From the NCBI RefSeq assembly GCF_945859685.1, contig NC_079147.1, positions 254,872,572 through 254,936,571 on the forward strand: a stretch of 64,000 nt of DNA, written 5' to 3'. The stretch comes from Eupeodes corollae. Its lineage: Eukaryota; Arthropoda; Insecta; Diptera; Syrphidae. This document shows positions 34,446-45,829 of this stretch, piece after piece. The position numbers and the translations under genes were made by a program. Position 1 is the stretch's first letter; the number at the start of each line of letters is the position of its first letter. A model generated the notes under the pieces. The model was not told where the DNA came from, searched no databases, and worked only from the letters and a program-made list of their open reading frames with translations.

Positions 34446-35792
34446 ATGTCATTAGAAACAACTGTTGATCAGCTAAAAGCTGATATTATGAACCTTACCG
34501 GTTCAATTAATGCTTCAATTAAAGCAATAACTGATCTGCAAAGGCAATTCCTGCAGATGCAAACGCAATCCCAGTTCTTAATCGAACAACCGGAAGTTTT
34601 GGCCAGACCAACTTCTGAAGCGGATTTGCAATCCCAAAACAGAATTCCCGATCCTGTTAAAGAAATACGACTCTTTAATGGTGACCCGACAAAATACGCT
34701 TCCTGGGTAAAATCAGTTGAAAACGTTTTAGAAGATTATAGGGTTATTAAAAAGAAGCCACTTTATAGGGCAATTATAAGGTCTATACGACAAAAAATTA
34801 CAGATGAAGCAGACACTGCTTTAATCGCCTACAACATACCAGACGAGGACTGGACGTCCATAAAGAAATGTTTGTCATTGCATTATGCAGACAAACGAGA
34901 TATAAGAACACTTGAATACCAACTATATTCCCTATATCAAGGAAGAAAAACAATCGACAAATATTTCGGTGAAGTAAACCACCAGTTAACCCTAATAATA
35001 AATAAAGTTCAAACCGAGTGTTTAAGCTTGGAAACAATGGCTAACACTATTGAAGGTCATAGAAATAGAGCATTAGATACCTTCATCAGGGGCCTTAACG
35101 GCGATTTATCTAGACTCATTTCTATAAAAAATCCAAAATCCTTGCCTGAAGCATACTCAGCATGTCTTGAATTACAAAACAAGAGCTACAGAGTTACCAA
35201 TTTTACGCGTAGTAATTCTACTAATCCGATAGTAGTCCCTCATAACTCTCTTGCTCATAACTCTCTTGTACCTCCAGTACAAAATCCAAGAAAATTTACG
35301 TATTCGCAACCAATGCAAAACTCACAATCGAGACAACATCAATTGACCCAACAACAAAAAAATGTGTTATATTCTCACGTGAATAGACAACAACACAATA
35401 ATTACAGACCTGTACTACCACCTAGACAACCTAGACCGGAACCGATGGATGTAGACAGAAGCATTCAGACTAGACAAGTTAATTATATGAATCGACCACG
35501 ACAATTTACTCAGTCGAGCCCTCAGAATAATTGGAACCAAAATAGATGGAATATAAATCATCATCAACAACAACAGCAATCACAACCACAACAATTTAAA
35601 AGACCAATACCAAACAATGACGCTCCACCAGGACCTCCAAAACAACAAAGAGTATTCCAAACCAATCTTGAAGCAAATAACGAAATGGAACAATACTCAG
35701 AACATCTTTATGAAGAATTCGATGACATAAATGAACTACAAGGACAGGAACTAAATTTTCTCATGATAGGGTCAGCGGAACTCCCTACATAA
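34446..35792 (+). CDS. Gag of gypsy-type LTR element
   Basis: Intact 448-aa Gag. Residues ~1-50 hold a heptad-like helical region (VDQLKADIMNLTGSINASIK). Residues ~75-240 form the capsid-like part (IRLFNGDPTKYASWVKSVEN, ALDTFIRGLNGDLSRLISIK, both classic gypsy capsid motifs). The C-terminal ~200 residues are Gln/Asn/Pro/Arg-rich without a CCHC knuckle, probably the RNA-binding part. Near the end lies A-AAT-TTT (35,753-35,759), a canonical -1 slippery heptamer in the gag frame, upstream of the pol frame that opens at 35,735. Confidence 0.9.
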   Translation: MSLETTVDQLKADIMNLTGSINASIKAITDLQRQFLQMQTQSQFLIEQPEVLARPTSEADLQSQNRIPDPVKEIRLFNGDPTKYASWVKSVENVLEDYRVIKKKPLYRAIIRSIRQKITDEADTALIAYNIPDEDWTSIKKCLSLHYADKRDIRTLEYQLYSLYQGRKTIDKYFGEVNHQLTLIINKVQTECLSLETMANTIEGHRNRALDTFIRGLNGDLSRLISIKNPKSLPEAYSACLELQNKSYRVTNFTRSNSTNPIVVPHNSLAHNSLVPPVQNPRKFTYSQPMQNSQSRQHQLTQQQKNVLYSHVNRQQHNNYRPVLPPRQPRPEPMDVDRSIQTRQVNYMNRPRQFTQSSPQNNWNQNRWNINHHQQQQQSQPQQFKRPIPNNDAPPGPPKQQRVFQTNLEANNEMEQYSEHLYEEFDDINELQGQELNFLMIGSAELPT

Positions 35793-38700
35793 AATATAAT
35801 GCACCAAATGGAAAATGTTTAAATTTTCTCATAGACACAGGCGCTAACAAAAATTTCATTAAACCGGAACATACTGCTAAACAAATAGTCTTAGAAAAAC
35901 CTTTTTATATAAATTCAGTAGGAGGAAAGGTAAAAATTGAGAAATCAGCATCAGGAAAAATATTTTCAACTTATGGAAACAATACTTTAATAAAATTTTA
36001 CATTTTACCCTCATTAACTTCATTCGATGGTATCATTGGGGATGATACTCTTCGAGAGCTAAAAGCAATTATTGATAGAAATAAATCTATTTTAACTATC
36101 CATCCAGGAATCACTATACCTTTAGAAATAAGACGGTCAGTTGACGTCAATTCAGTTTTAAATAACGATTTACTTAACTCTTTACAAAGACAGGAATTCA
36201 ATAATATTTTAAATTCATTTTCAAACATTTTCACTAATCCCGATGACAAAATCACTGCTGTAACAAACGTAAGAGCAGAAATCAAAACCTGTGTAGACAC
36301 CCCTATATATGCAAAATTATATCCATACCCAGTATGTATGAGACAAGAAATAGACAAAGAAATTAAGAAATTATTAAGAGACAATGTTATCAGACCCTCA
36401 ACTTGACCATACAACGCTCCTATTTGGATTGTACCCAAAAAACTAAATAAGGATGGCGAAAGAAAATACAGAATGGTAATTGATTATAAAAGATTAAATG
36501 CAGTAACCATAGCAAATACATACCCTATACCCGATATAGGAACTATTCTTGCGAATCTAGGAGAATCTAATTTCTTCACAACTATTGACTTTACGTCAGG
36601 ATTCCACCAAATACTAATGAATGAAAAGGACATAGAAAAAACTGCTTTTTCTACCCTAAACGGAAAATATGAATTTCTCAGATTGCCTTTCGGATTAAAA
36701 AATGCCCCGGCAATATTTCAATGTATGATAGATGATGTACTTAAAGAATGCATAGGAAAAATATGCTACGTGTACATCGATGACATAATTATATTTAGTA
36801 AATCTATTGAAGAACATCTTTCACATATTAAACTCATTTTAAGTAAACTCAGTAAAGCAAATTTAAAAATAAATCTAGAAAAAACAGAATTTCTTAAAAC
36901 AGAAATAGAATACTTAGGTTTTATAATTTCGGGAAAAGGTATCAGAGCAGACCCAAAAAAAATACAAGCAATTCAAAATACCCAAGAACCAACAAACCTT
37001 AAAGAATTAAAATCATTTTTAGGATTAGCATCCTACTACAGACGTTTCATTAAAGATTTTGCAAAAGTAGCAAAACCATTAACCCTTCTCACATCAGGTG
37101 AACATGCAAAAACTAGTAAGAATCAATCAAAAAAGGTACCGATTAAATTTAATGAATATCAAAGGAAAGCCTTTAATGACCTAAAAAACTACTTGATATC
37201 AACCGATATATTAATATTCCCCGACTTTGACAAACCATTTATATTAACAATAGATGCATCAAACTACGCATTAGGCGCAGTACTATCTCAAGGTGAAATA
37301 GGTAAAGATAAACCGATAACTTTCATCTCCAGAAGCTTAAACAAAACAGAACAAGGTTACGCTACAAATGAAAAGGAAATGCTTGCAATAATATGGGCAT
37401 TAGACCACCTAAGAAATTATCTCTATGGAGCAAAAAAAATTAAAATAATAACCGATCACCAACCTCTAACATTTTCTCTAAGCAACAAAAATTATAATTC
37501 TAAATTAAAAAGATGGAAAGCGAGACTCGAAGAATATAACTACGAGCTAATTTATAAACCAGGAAAAACAAACCACGTTGCTGATGCACTATCAAGAATG
37601 AATATTAGTGAATGTAACCCAGCATCAACTTTAATGACACAACACATTGCCGAAGAAGATAATACAGATCTAATTATATGCACAGGAGCCCCACTCAATG
37701 TCTTTAAAAATCAGGTAATAATCATAGAAGGTGAAGAAGAAGACAGAATATACGAACTACCACAACCTGGATATCATAGGAAAACTATAATAAAGAACTT
37801 TTTTAATGCTGAAATTATAAGAAATATATTTAAGAATGAGATGAGACCAGATATAATTAATGGATTAAAAGCTCCAGAAAAGTTAATGCAACTTATACAA
37901 GAAGTTTATAAAGAAAACTTTAATAAAAGTTTAAAAATAAGATTTACACAAAAAGTAGTAACAGATTTAATCGATGAAGAACAAATTTTAGAAATAATCC
38001 ACCAAGAGCATAGAAAAGCTCATAGATGTATGAAAGAAAATAAAGAAAAAATAATCCAAGAGTATTACTTCCCAAACATGAATACGAAAATAAAAGAAGT
38101 TTTAAAAAATTGCAAAATATGCAAAGAAAATAAATATGACCGTCATCCAACACAAAAAGAACTTCAGGGAACCCCCGTTCCAAACTACCCAACTGAAATA
38201 GTTCACATTGACATTATGGAACTAGATGGCCAACTATTTCTCACATCAATAGATAAATTTTCTAAATTTACAAAAATATTTCCCATAGAAAACAAATCTG
38301 CAGTTTATCTTAAAGACAAAGTATTTGAACTCATATATTATTATACGACTCCTAAACTCTTAGTGATGGATAGAGACAACAACAAACAATATGTAATCAA
38401 TAGGGACATACTAGATAACACAAACAAGATGATAGAAAATTATAAATTTATTTTAAAGAAATTTAACGAAATCCCTAATGAATATTTTATGCAGGCAATT
38501 TTTAATAAATTATTAATGTTAAAAGAAGAATTAGAAGACATTTCAAATGCAATAAATTGGGCAAAACAGGGAATAGTAAATTCTAAACTTCTCTGTAAAA
38601 AAGACCTAACACAAATTTTAAATGTCATAGAAAATTTACCTTACGGTAACGATGCACAAGCATTGAATTATGCAACCCCTTCCGTTGCAATTAAAGGCGA

Positions 38701-38905
38701 AGTGATTCTTTATATTATTTCATTGCCTATAACTACTAACGAAATTTATAACCATTTAAAAATAAGACCTGTTACAAAAAATAACAAACAAATTTTGATT
38801 CCTTATCTAGATATATTAGCAAATAAAAAAGAAATGTATGGTATAAAAGAAAATTGTTTAAAAGTTCATGAAATTTTAATATGTAAACAAAACCAAATTA
38901 TTTAA
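35760..38905 (+). pseudogene. Pol of gypsy-type element, broken and fused to env
   Basis: Domains in order: aspartic protease (FLIDTGANKNF at ~35,830), RT (VIDYKRLNAVT, TIDFTSGFHQI, RLPFGLKNAP, CYVYIDDIIIF at ~36,770), RNase H (LTIDASNYALGAVLSQ, ITDHQPLTF), integrase HHCC finger (HQEHRKAH...CKICKENK) and the start of the integrase core (VHIDIMEL, then KLLVMDR). A TGA at 36,404-36,406 interrupts the lead-in to RT (Ser is usual). At about 38,375 the core stops after its second Asp and runs without a frame break into env-like sequence, so the third catalytic residue is missing. Not functional as it stands. Confidence 0.88.
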
Positions 38906-38936
38906 AAACTCCTGTATTTCCAATCTACTAAACAGT

Positions 38937-39353
38937 ATGAATGCAAATTGTACTTATATATTTAACACAAAAACAAGCATTGAACAAGAAACAGAAAATT
39001 TAATTTTTATAGATAATTACAAAGGAAAGTTATATGATTGTGAAAACAAAACAAGAACATTAAATGGAACCTATGTTGTACAAATTTCTAACTGTTCAAT
39101 AAATCTTGGAAACTTAAATTTTATAACAAAAGAAATAACCAATTATGTACCATTGCCATCAATATTCCAAGGACAATTAACAGAATCAAATATAAAACTA
39201 AATATCGATCAAATACATCTTGAAAACATTAAACAAATAGAAGAAATAAAAACAATTGGCAACCAAACTTTCATTAATAACATAGTTTTGTACATTTTGA
39301 TAATAATTATTGTAATCATTATTCTCAAAAATTTGATGAAAGGATGTTTATAA
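38937..39353 (+). pseudogene. C-terminal env remnant of the LTR element
   Basis: A 138-aa open frame beginning inside env rather than at a true start. It contains several N-x-S/T sites and a hydrophobic membrane anchor (VLYILIIIIVIIIL) followed by a short basic tail, as at the end of insect errantivirus envelope proteins. The preceding env part (from ~38,385) lies in the pol frame and ends at a TAA at 38,903-38,905, so a frameshift separates the two. The N-terminal envelope, including the region that would mediate entry, is deleted. Confidence 0.75.
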
Positions 39354-39401
39354 CATTAAATTAGTTTATTTTTCGGGACGAAAAATTTAAAAGAAGGGAG
39401 G

Positions 39402-39677
39402 AGTTAAATGTATATCAAATATCAAACCCAAGTCCGATATGAAGTATAAACATCCGACTGTGATCAATGCTATCTGATGGATACATTCTCACGATTGAGT
39501 GTTTACATTTCAAAGTGATGACTTAGTATTTTTACTCTAGATTTTAAGTCACAGAGAATATTTTTCAGTTTGTATAAGTTAGTTCTTAAGATCCGATACT
39601 CCGGCTAACATCTAGTTAGCTGTTAAAATTAAAAAAACTTTTTTTAAAAATTAAATCATAAAACATTTAATTTAACT
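39402..39677 (+). repeat. 3' LTR of gypsy-type element
   Basis: A 276-bp copy of the 5' LTR with three substitutions, preceded by the purine tract and followed by AGAT. Together with the 5' copy it defines the element exactly. Confidence 0.95.
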
Positions 39678-39681
39678 AGAT

Positions 39682-40666
39682 ATATCTTAAAGAAAAAAAC
39701 TAAACTAAAGATTTCAATTGAAAAATTCAAAAAGGTTTGAAAGTAAATTTAGTTTGTTATCCAAACAATTCTATTATATCAAGTTTTTGAAAAATTGAAA
39801 AATATAATAATAATATTGAAAACGGGTTCTTTTTAAAACTTAAGCAAATAGTTAAAATTGCAGTTTGGATTCGAAGTCAGCACTAAAAATCAACATCAAA
39901 GGGTATTTTTCAAAACTATAAAGGTATTAAATTGAGAATTTGCTCAAAACTTCATATAGAGTTAAGTAAAGACTCAAAACTGATGAAAATTTAAAGTTAC
40001 TAAGTAAGATACTAAAATGATTAAAATTGTACATAGAAAATAAAGATTTTTACTTTCCAAAATAATCATACAATTTATTTTTAAGAATTATTTTAAGTTA
40101 AATTAGCCTTTAGAAACCCGTTTTTGGTTGTTTTTAGCACTTTCATTTTCAAATTGTCATATGCTAAAAACCTGATGTGATAAAAAAAAATTAAAGGCTT
40201 GATTCGAATTGAGGACATCTTGTTCTCTTAGTAAAATATTGCTTTGTTTGTTAATTTTAAACCTATGTGTTATAAAAATGTCTTAAAACGTGAGAAAATA
40301 GGATCTATCGAAGAGTTGCTAATGTAAGATAAACGTGTTTTAATGGGAATTCAATAGTCTTGACTTCAAAACCATATTTTTGGTTTTGAAGTCAAGATTT
40401 TTGGTTGGAAATGCAGTTTAAGTAAAATTTAAATTGCGAAAAATATTCACTTATAGTTTTAATTAAATTCAAAAACGATTAGTTTTTCAGTTCAAAAAAA
40501 ATAATCAAAGTAAATATTAAGAATAAGTTCAAAATAGAAGGTATTTATAGCGTTGAAACTATAAAACACAAAAAGGTTAGGATACAAACGAAACAAATAA
40601 AGCTTTCAGCAAAGTCTTGTCTCGGATGGCTCTTAGCGTTCTTCCATCTCTTGGCCGGGTTTACTG
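39682..40666. other. AT-rich spacer, no gene
   Basis: No coding or structural feature is supported. A short near-palindrome around AACCATATTTTTGGTT (about 40,370-40,385) is present. Confidence 0.5.
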
Positions 40667-40979
40667 AAAATGTATGGTGCTGTGAAATAAATCCAAGTAA
40701 AATAAGGCCAAAATTTTAAGAATTGGTCATATTTAACTTTTGGTAAGTGTAATAGAGCCAATTTCCAGCAGTTGGTCTTATAACATTTAAACAAAGAAAA
40801 ATAAAGCCAGACTGGTTTTATTTCATTTTAAAGAGGAATGTTTGCCATAAATGGAAATAAACTTTACATACCCAATTGCCGAAAGTTGGCCTTTTATCAC
40901 TTTTGTAAAGTGTAATAAGATCAATTTTTGAAATTTTGTCTTATTTCACTTGACCTTATTTCACAGCACCAAAATGTAT
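40667..40979. mobile_element. MITE, 295 bp, 9-bp target duplication
   Basis: The element at 40,676-40,970 begins GGTGCTGTGAAATAA and ends TTATTTCACAGCACC. Perfect 15-bp terminal repeats extend, imperfectly, to about 33 bp. It is flanked by AAAATGTAT at 40,667-40,675 and 40,971-40,979. GG-starting ends and an 8-9 bp duplication fit Merlin-type elements. Non-coding. CTTATTTCA-like words recur in the interior. Confidence 0.9.
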
Positions 40980-42870
40980 ACTTTATGTCAGCAATATTCT
41001 CTTCCAAGGCGTCAATCCCTTTAAGCTTATTTGCATAGGCAATTGACTTTACATAACCAAACTAAAAACAGTCCAGCAGTCTTAAATGACGCTAGTTAAT
41101 TATTATAAAAAGTCAAACTGAATTAAACATAAATCAAGTGACAACTGTCAAAAACACAAACTCCAAAATGTGCTTTTAGATTGAAAACCACACATTTAAA
41201 AAACATTCATATTTTATATTTGTTCTCGTACTATTTATCACTTTAAAATGCCATATTTGTATTTCTAAGAACTACAACCTATTCTGCATTATTTTACGAA
41301 ACCAACAAATTGGTGCCTTTAAATTCCGTTCGGTTTTTCAATTTTTGACTAATTACACATTACTGAAAATAAAATCTTTTAAGTTTTAAAAGAAAGTAAG
41401 AACCTGCGACGCAGTTGTGTACTTCAATTGTCTGGAAGTAATTATTTATTTTCTTAAATTCCTTAAAAGAAATACGAAATGTATAACTCAAAGAAAAAGT
41501 AAAATTGAATTACATCTTCATTATGTTGCTATTTCTGTTCCTAATCCAAGTTATTATCCATAAAAATTCTATTTGTAATAAGAATAACATAACTCCTTTC
41601 AAACACGCACAATAATTTATAAAAGTCTTATTTAAGTCTTCTAAGTTGTGATAAGTTATAGGCAGTTCAAAAAACTATTCGCTAATAGTATTAAATCTTA
41701 TGTTTTTCAATATTAATCTGATTAAAAATCAACACATAAATATCTAATCGTTTATGGACTAATAAGTTAGGTTATTTTTTAACTTATAAATCGATTGAAT
41801 GAAACTTTTAACTTTAGTTCAGTTAAGAAGATTTACACGTAGCAAACTTTTGGGATGGAAGTTGCTTTTACTTTTTATAATTGCTTTCATTTTATGCTTA
41901 AAGTAGTGAAATAAATTTATAAAAGGTTAATTCTCAACTTATGGTACCTAATTTAAGTGACCATATTTTTTCTAGAAAATAAAACTAACAAATCTTCAAA
42001 AAGTATTTCCTATCACGAAAAACATTACCTCTTTGTAAGATTAAAATCCTTAAATACTTTCTGTGACCTTTCCTCCAAAAGAGAAAAGTTTATTTAATAT
42101 AAAAATGGAAGTTGTAAGCAAATATTTTGCTTAAAAAAATCTTTTGTCATTGTGTTATCTAAATAAAAAGTGCAGGGATCAAGCTAAAGCAAAAGATTTA
42201 AATTCTATAGTATAATGTTAACCTTTTCACCTATAAAGAGGATTTGTATGCAATAGGAGCTTGAAGTCTTGGGCTAGAAATAAAAGAGATTTTGTTTGCT
42301 TCTCGGCAATATTTAATTCTTACACTTATTGTATTTTTGTAGTTTTTTGTAGTTATTGTATTTTGAAGTTGGGATTTGTCAATTGGGTTTTGGAATTCAA
42401 TACATTTAGAGAAAAATGAATATGCCTACGTTAAGTAATTTGATATACGTTGTTTAGTTAACTTTCCATGGATACAAATACAAAGTCAATTAAATTAAAA
42501 GTACGTATACACCTTAGTAAACCACTGATAATACAGGCTCATTTCAATTAATGAATAGTGAAGTTATACCATGTGTACATGATGGCAGTGGAAATAAAAC
42601 CATCCGTAAATTTGAACAGAATGCAGGCTAGAACATCGAAAAATAAAAAGGGCTAGTAATATTTGTTAATACAAAAATCAAATCCAAGGTATATTATAAA
42701 TGCCAACATTTTGTATATATTTTTTTTTAATCATAAATTATCAGTGCATAGGATTAAAGGACCTTTCTATTCTCATCACAGGTCGTACTTCATCCATTGT
42801 AAAACTTGTGGTTGTAATTTATTGTTTTTAAGTTACTAAGCCGGTTACTATTTGCTAAGATTCATAGATT
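40980..42870. other. AT-rich spacer, no gene
   Basis: Almost 1.9 kb without coding potential, RNA gene or repeat that I can support. Confidence 0.5.
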
Positions 42871-42889
42871 TGGGATACTAATGTCGAAA

Positions 42890-43905
42890 ATTCATTTGCC
42901 ATTTCATTTCATTTGACAGAGTGTGGTAAGGAATTCCACATTCGCGTAGTACGGCTAAAAAAGGGTAGAAATACAACTGGCTATTTCTCTAGAGCATACA
43001 CGGTAAAAGGGGATGAGACAGGAAACTATTCGACGGTTTTCGAGCGACGTAAATGATCCTTGATGGTATTATCACCAATCAATCTAAATAATCTACGTTC
43101 AATACTATTCAAGAGGCTTAAGTAAGTTGCAGGAGAATCAGCTCAAATATGGCAGTAATACTCAAGCTTTGGACGTATAAAAGTCTTGTAAATAACAGCC
43201 AGATAAAAGGGGCAGAAAAACTTCTTGCATCGCCTTAGGAACCCCAAACATCTTGCGGCACTTTGGCAACATCGCGTATGTGATCATTCCACAAAAAGGT
43301 GGTTGGTGGTACAGATACCGAGAATATAGAGATTTTCAGTCTGCTCGATGCAAGTGCCATCCAGAGATAATGGCAATTGGGTTTTCTAAGCACTAAATTA
43401 AACGCGGTTTTTTGAACCCATTGTACGATGCTGAATGCTGTATAGGTCGGAATTTAATGAACTTATCATATTTTGTCGTTGCAGTTCCACATCCAAAGGG
43501 GAGGGATGCGATTCTGAAATCGAATATGAAAATTTTAGAGTACTATCGTCAGTAAAACAATGTATTGGATTAGAAGTTGCATACAGTAGATCATTAATAA
43601 AAGTGAGAAAGAGTGTTGGAGATAAAAACAAGCCCTGGGGCACACCAGCATTTATTTTGTGGTTTTTAGACTTGAATAGATCCAATACAACTTCTATTGA
43701 ACGACTCGAAAGGTAATTTCTAATCCAATGAAGGAGGGATTCATGAAAACCTATAAGAGAGTCTGATGCCAAACCCTATCAAATGCTTTTGAACGATGTG
43801 AAGATTTGCTCCACATTTAGAAGCTTTCGATCTTCAACATATTTCCTGAGCTGATAATTAGACAGCGTTTCCATGACCTTGAAAGAAGGGACGTTAGTGC
43901 AATCG
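42890..43905 (-). mobile_element. Jockey-type LINE copy 1, RT fragment
   Basis: Minus-strand RT: GFHESLLHWIRNYLSSRSIE, KINAGVPQG..LSPTLF, a FTDDSTL box at ~43,555 (normally FADD), SLDVELQRQNMISSLNSDL, then the thumb and 3' region down to 42,890. The 5' side ends near 43,905. Several frames. Four relatives lie at 48.95, 53.5, 58.3 and 62.95 kb. Confidence 0.8.
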
Positions 43906-43909
43906 GTCG

Positions 43910-44820
43910 GTAATTAGAGGGGGAGGAGTATTCGCCTTTTTCGGGGATGAGCTGGAAAATGCTGTTTTCCATTTACTTTCTCGCCCCTTAGACACACAAT
44001 ACGCATATACATTTTTTGCCTAGCTGACACGGAAGCAAGCAACATAAAATTGTCCGTGGGTAAAACAGGGATCTGTGATGTCAAGGCCTTCAGTGTATGT
44101 CCTTGTGCTTTATTGATAGACATAGCAAAACAAAGCTCTATAGGAAATTGTACTCGTTTAAATTTGAACGGGTATTCTTTAGTAATCATCGGTAACCTGA
44201 GAATGAGCCGGAAAGAATTTTAACTTCAATCACGTTCCTCTGCATAGTTACTATCCGTAATCTATTACCATTAGATAAACTGACTGAATAATATGTGATT
44301 TCCCGCAACGGAATAAAATATTATTTGAATTTTCTTTGACTTAAAGCCTGTAAGAGTAAAAATCCATTGCTAAAACAATTTTTTTTTTTGTGGAGCTCTT
44401 GTTACTGAATGAACGTTAATAAATAACCGTCTTCACCATGACTAAATATCAAAGGGTACTGCAGTGCATCGTAAGACCATTGTATTTCACTTACACGTCT
44501 TAGAGTGTTATCTCGTGCTCGCAAAACGGTATCCCTTTTTGTAAATTCTTGTCCAACAATTAATACGCCTACACCTTTAACCTGAGATGCATTATAACGA
44601 TCTCTGTGTTTTGTCGGTGGCGCACGGCCAGCTCTGATAATGACTTGATTTTAATTTTCTATATTTGATGGCATTGCTTCAAAAGCACTCTTGAAGCTGC
44701 GTATGTAAGGATTGTGACAATGTAACAAATATTGCAAGTCGTATAATAATTCTATGTAAGTATTTGGGGCTATCGACATTCGCCGTTGTACTTCGCTCAC
44801 CGAATCACCAATGAAATATA
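43910..44820 (-). mobile_element. Helitron Rep/helicase relic, left part
   Basis: Reading the minus strand from 44,820: a Helitron-like N-terminal domain (YFIGDSVSEVQRRMSIAPNT, YDLQYLLHCHNPYIRSFKSA, HRDRYNASQVKGVGVLIVG, YDALQYPLIFSHGEDGYLL), then, after a large internal deletion, the helicase C-terminus (VQFPIELCFAMSINKAQGHT, the motif shared by Helitron and Pif1 helicases). The domain continues to the right of the inserted DD41D element at 45,745. The catalytic Rep tyrosines are deleted. Confidence 0.8.
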
Positions 44821-44933
44821 AAGGGTGATTTTTTTGAGGTTAGGATTTTCATGCATTAGTATTTGACAGATCACGCGGGATTTCAGACATGGTGTCAAAG
44901 AGAAAGATGCTCAGTATGCTTTGACATTTCATT

Positions 44934-45160
44934 ATGAATAGACTTACTAACGAGCAACGCTTGCAAATCATTGAATTTTATTACCAAAATCAGTGTTCGG
45001 TTCGAAATGTGTTTCGCGCTTTACGTCCAATTTATGGTCTACATAATCGACCAAGTGAGCAAACAATTAATGCGATTGTGACCAAGTTTCGCACTCAGTT
45101 TACTTTATTGGACATTAAACCAACCACACGAATGCGTACAGTGCGTACAGTGTGTACGCT
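44934..45160 (+). pseudogene. DD41D transposase, N-terminal part
   Basis: Begins MNRLTNEQRLQIIEFYYQNQ, the first helix-turn-helix of rosa-like transposases, and continues YGLHNRPSEQTINAIVTKFR and LLDIKPTTRMRTVR. It ends at the deletion junction, beyond which the catalytic half continues in another frame. The second DNA-binding helix and the first catalytic Asp (SDEAHF block) are missing. Confidence 0.8.
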
Positions 45161-45637
45161 GGTGGAATCATTGGACCGTATTTTTTCAAAGATGCTGTTG
45201 GACGCAACGTTACGGGGAATGGCGATCGCTATCGTTCAATGCTAACAAACTTTTTGTTGCCAAAAATGGAAGAACTGAACTTGGTTGACATGTGGTTTCA
45301 ACAAGATGGCGCTACATGCCACACAGCTCGTGATTCTATGGCCATTTTGAGGGAAAACTTCGGAGAACAATTCATCTCAAGGAATGGACCGGTAAGTTGG
45401 CCCCCAAGATCATGCGATTTGACGCCTTTAGACTATTTTTTGTGGGCCTACGTCAAGTCTAAAGTCTACACAAATAAGCCAGCAACTATTCTAGCTTTGG
45501 AAGACAACATTTCCGAAGAAATTCGGGCTATTCCGGCCGAAATGCTCCAAAAAGTTACCCAAAATTGGACTTTCCGAATGGACCACCTAAGACGCAGCCG
45601 CGGTCAACATTTAAATGAAATTATCTTCAAAAAATAA
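45152..45637 (+). pseudogene. DD41D transposase, catalytic C-terminal half
   Basis: A 161-aa open frame: GGIIGPYFFKDAVGRNVTG, MWFQQDGATCHTARDSM with the second catalytic Asp, ISRNGPVSWPPRSCDLTPLD with the third Asp, then YFLWAYVKSKVYTNKPATI and FRMDHLRRSRGQHLNEIIF. Forty-one residues separate the two Asps, which defines the DD41D family. No stops in this half, so it is among the youngest copies here, but it cannot act without the first Asp. Confidence 0.9.
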
Positions 45638-45744
45638 ATGTCATGGACCAATCTAACGTTTCAAATAAAGAATCGATGAGATTTTGCAAATTTTATGCGT
45701 TTTTTTTTTTAAAAGTTCTCAAGCTCTTAAAAAATCACCGTTTA

Positions 45745-45800
45745 TTTGCAAAAATTTCGGTTCGTCAGGGTTGTTTGGTAAAATAGATCCAGCTAAATGA
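45745..45800 (-). mobile_element. Helitron relic, right part
   Basis: The minus strand reads ILPNNPDEPKFLQ directly into the YFIGDS block on the other side of the DD41D insertion. Further upstream the Helitron sequence is lost within about 60 bp. Confidence 0.7.
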
Positions 45801-45829
45801 TAGACTTGACACTGAACTTAATTCTAACT

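Larger units (their letters stand above)
33432..39677 (+). mobile_element. Gypsy-type LTR element with env region, defective
   Basis: A 6,246-bp element: LTR, primer site, gag (34,446-35,792), pol (-1 frame), env remnant, polypurine tract AAAAGAAGGGAGG at 39,389-39,401, LTR, with AGAT target duplications. The env region places it with the errantivirus-like gypsy group, elements that can be retroviral in insects. The coding region is broken three ways: a stop in pol (36,404), a large in-frame deletion from the integrase core into env (~38,375), and a frameshift in env (~38,905). LTR divergence is about 1%, so the insertion is recent. Confidence 0.9.
44821..45742 (+). mobile_element. DD41D (rosa-like) element inside Helitron
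   Basis: A 922-bp element with ends AAGGGTGATTTTTT and AAAAAATCACCGTT (13 of 14 matches), flanked by TA at 44,819-44,820 and 45,743-45,744. An internal deletion at ~45,150, within the tandem GCGTACAGT words, joins the transposase N-terminus to the catalytic domain. Removing the element and one TA restores the Helitron frame (FLQ-I-YFIGDS). Confidence 0.92.

Noticed and set aside
35998..36438. 146-codon minus-strand ORF
   Set aside because: Antisense shadow of the protease and RT lead-in of the gypsy-type pol.
34446..39353. Intact infectious-type endogenous retrovirus
   Set aside because: Pol has a stop, the integrase core lacks its third catalytic residue, and most of env is deleted or out of frame.
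43435..43716. 93-codon plus-strand ORF
   Set aside because: Antisense shadow of the minus-strand reverse transcriptase.
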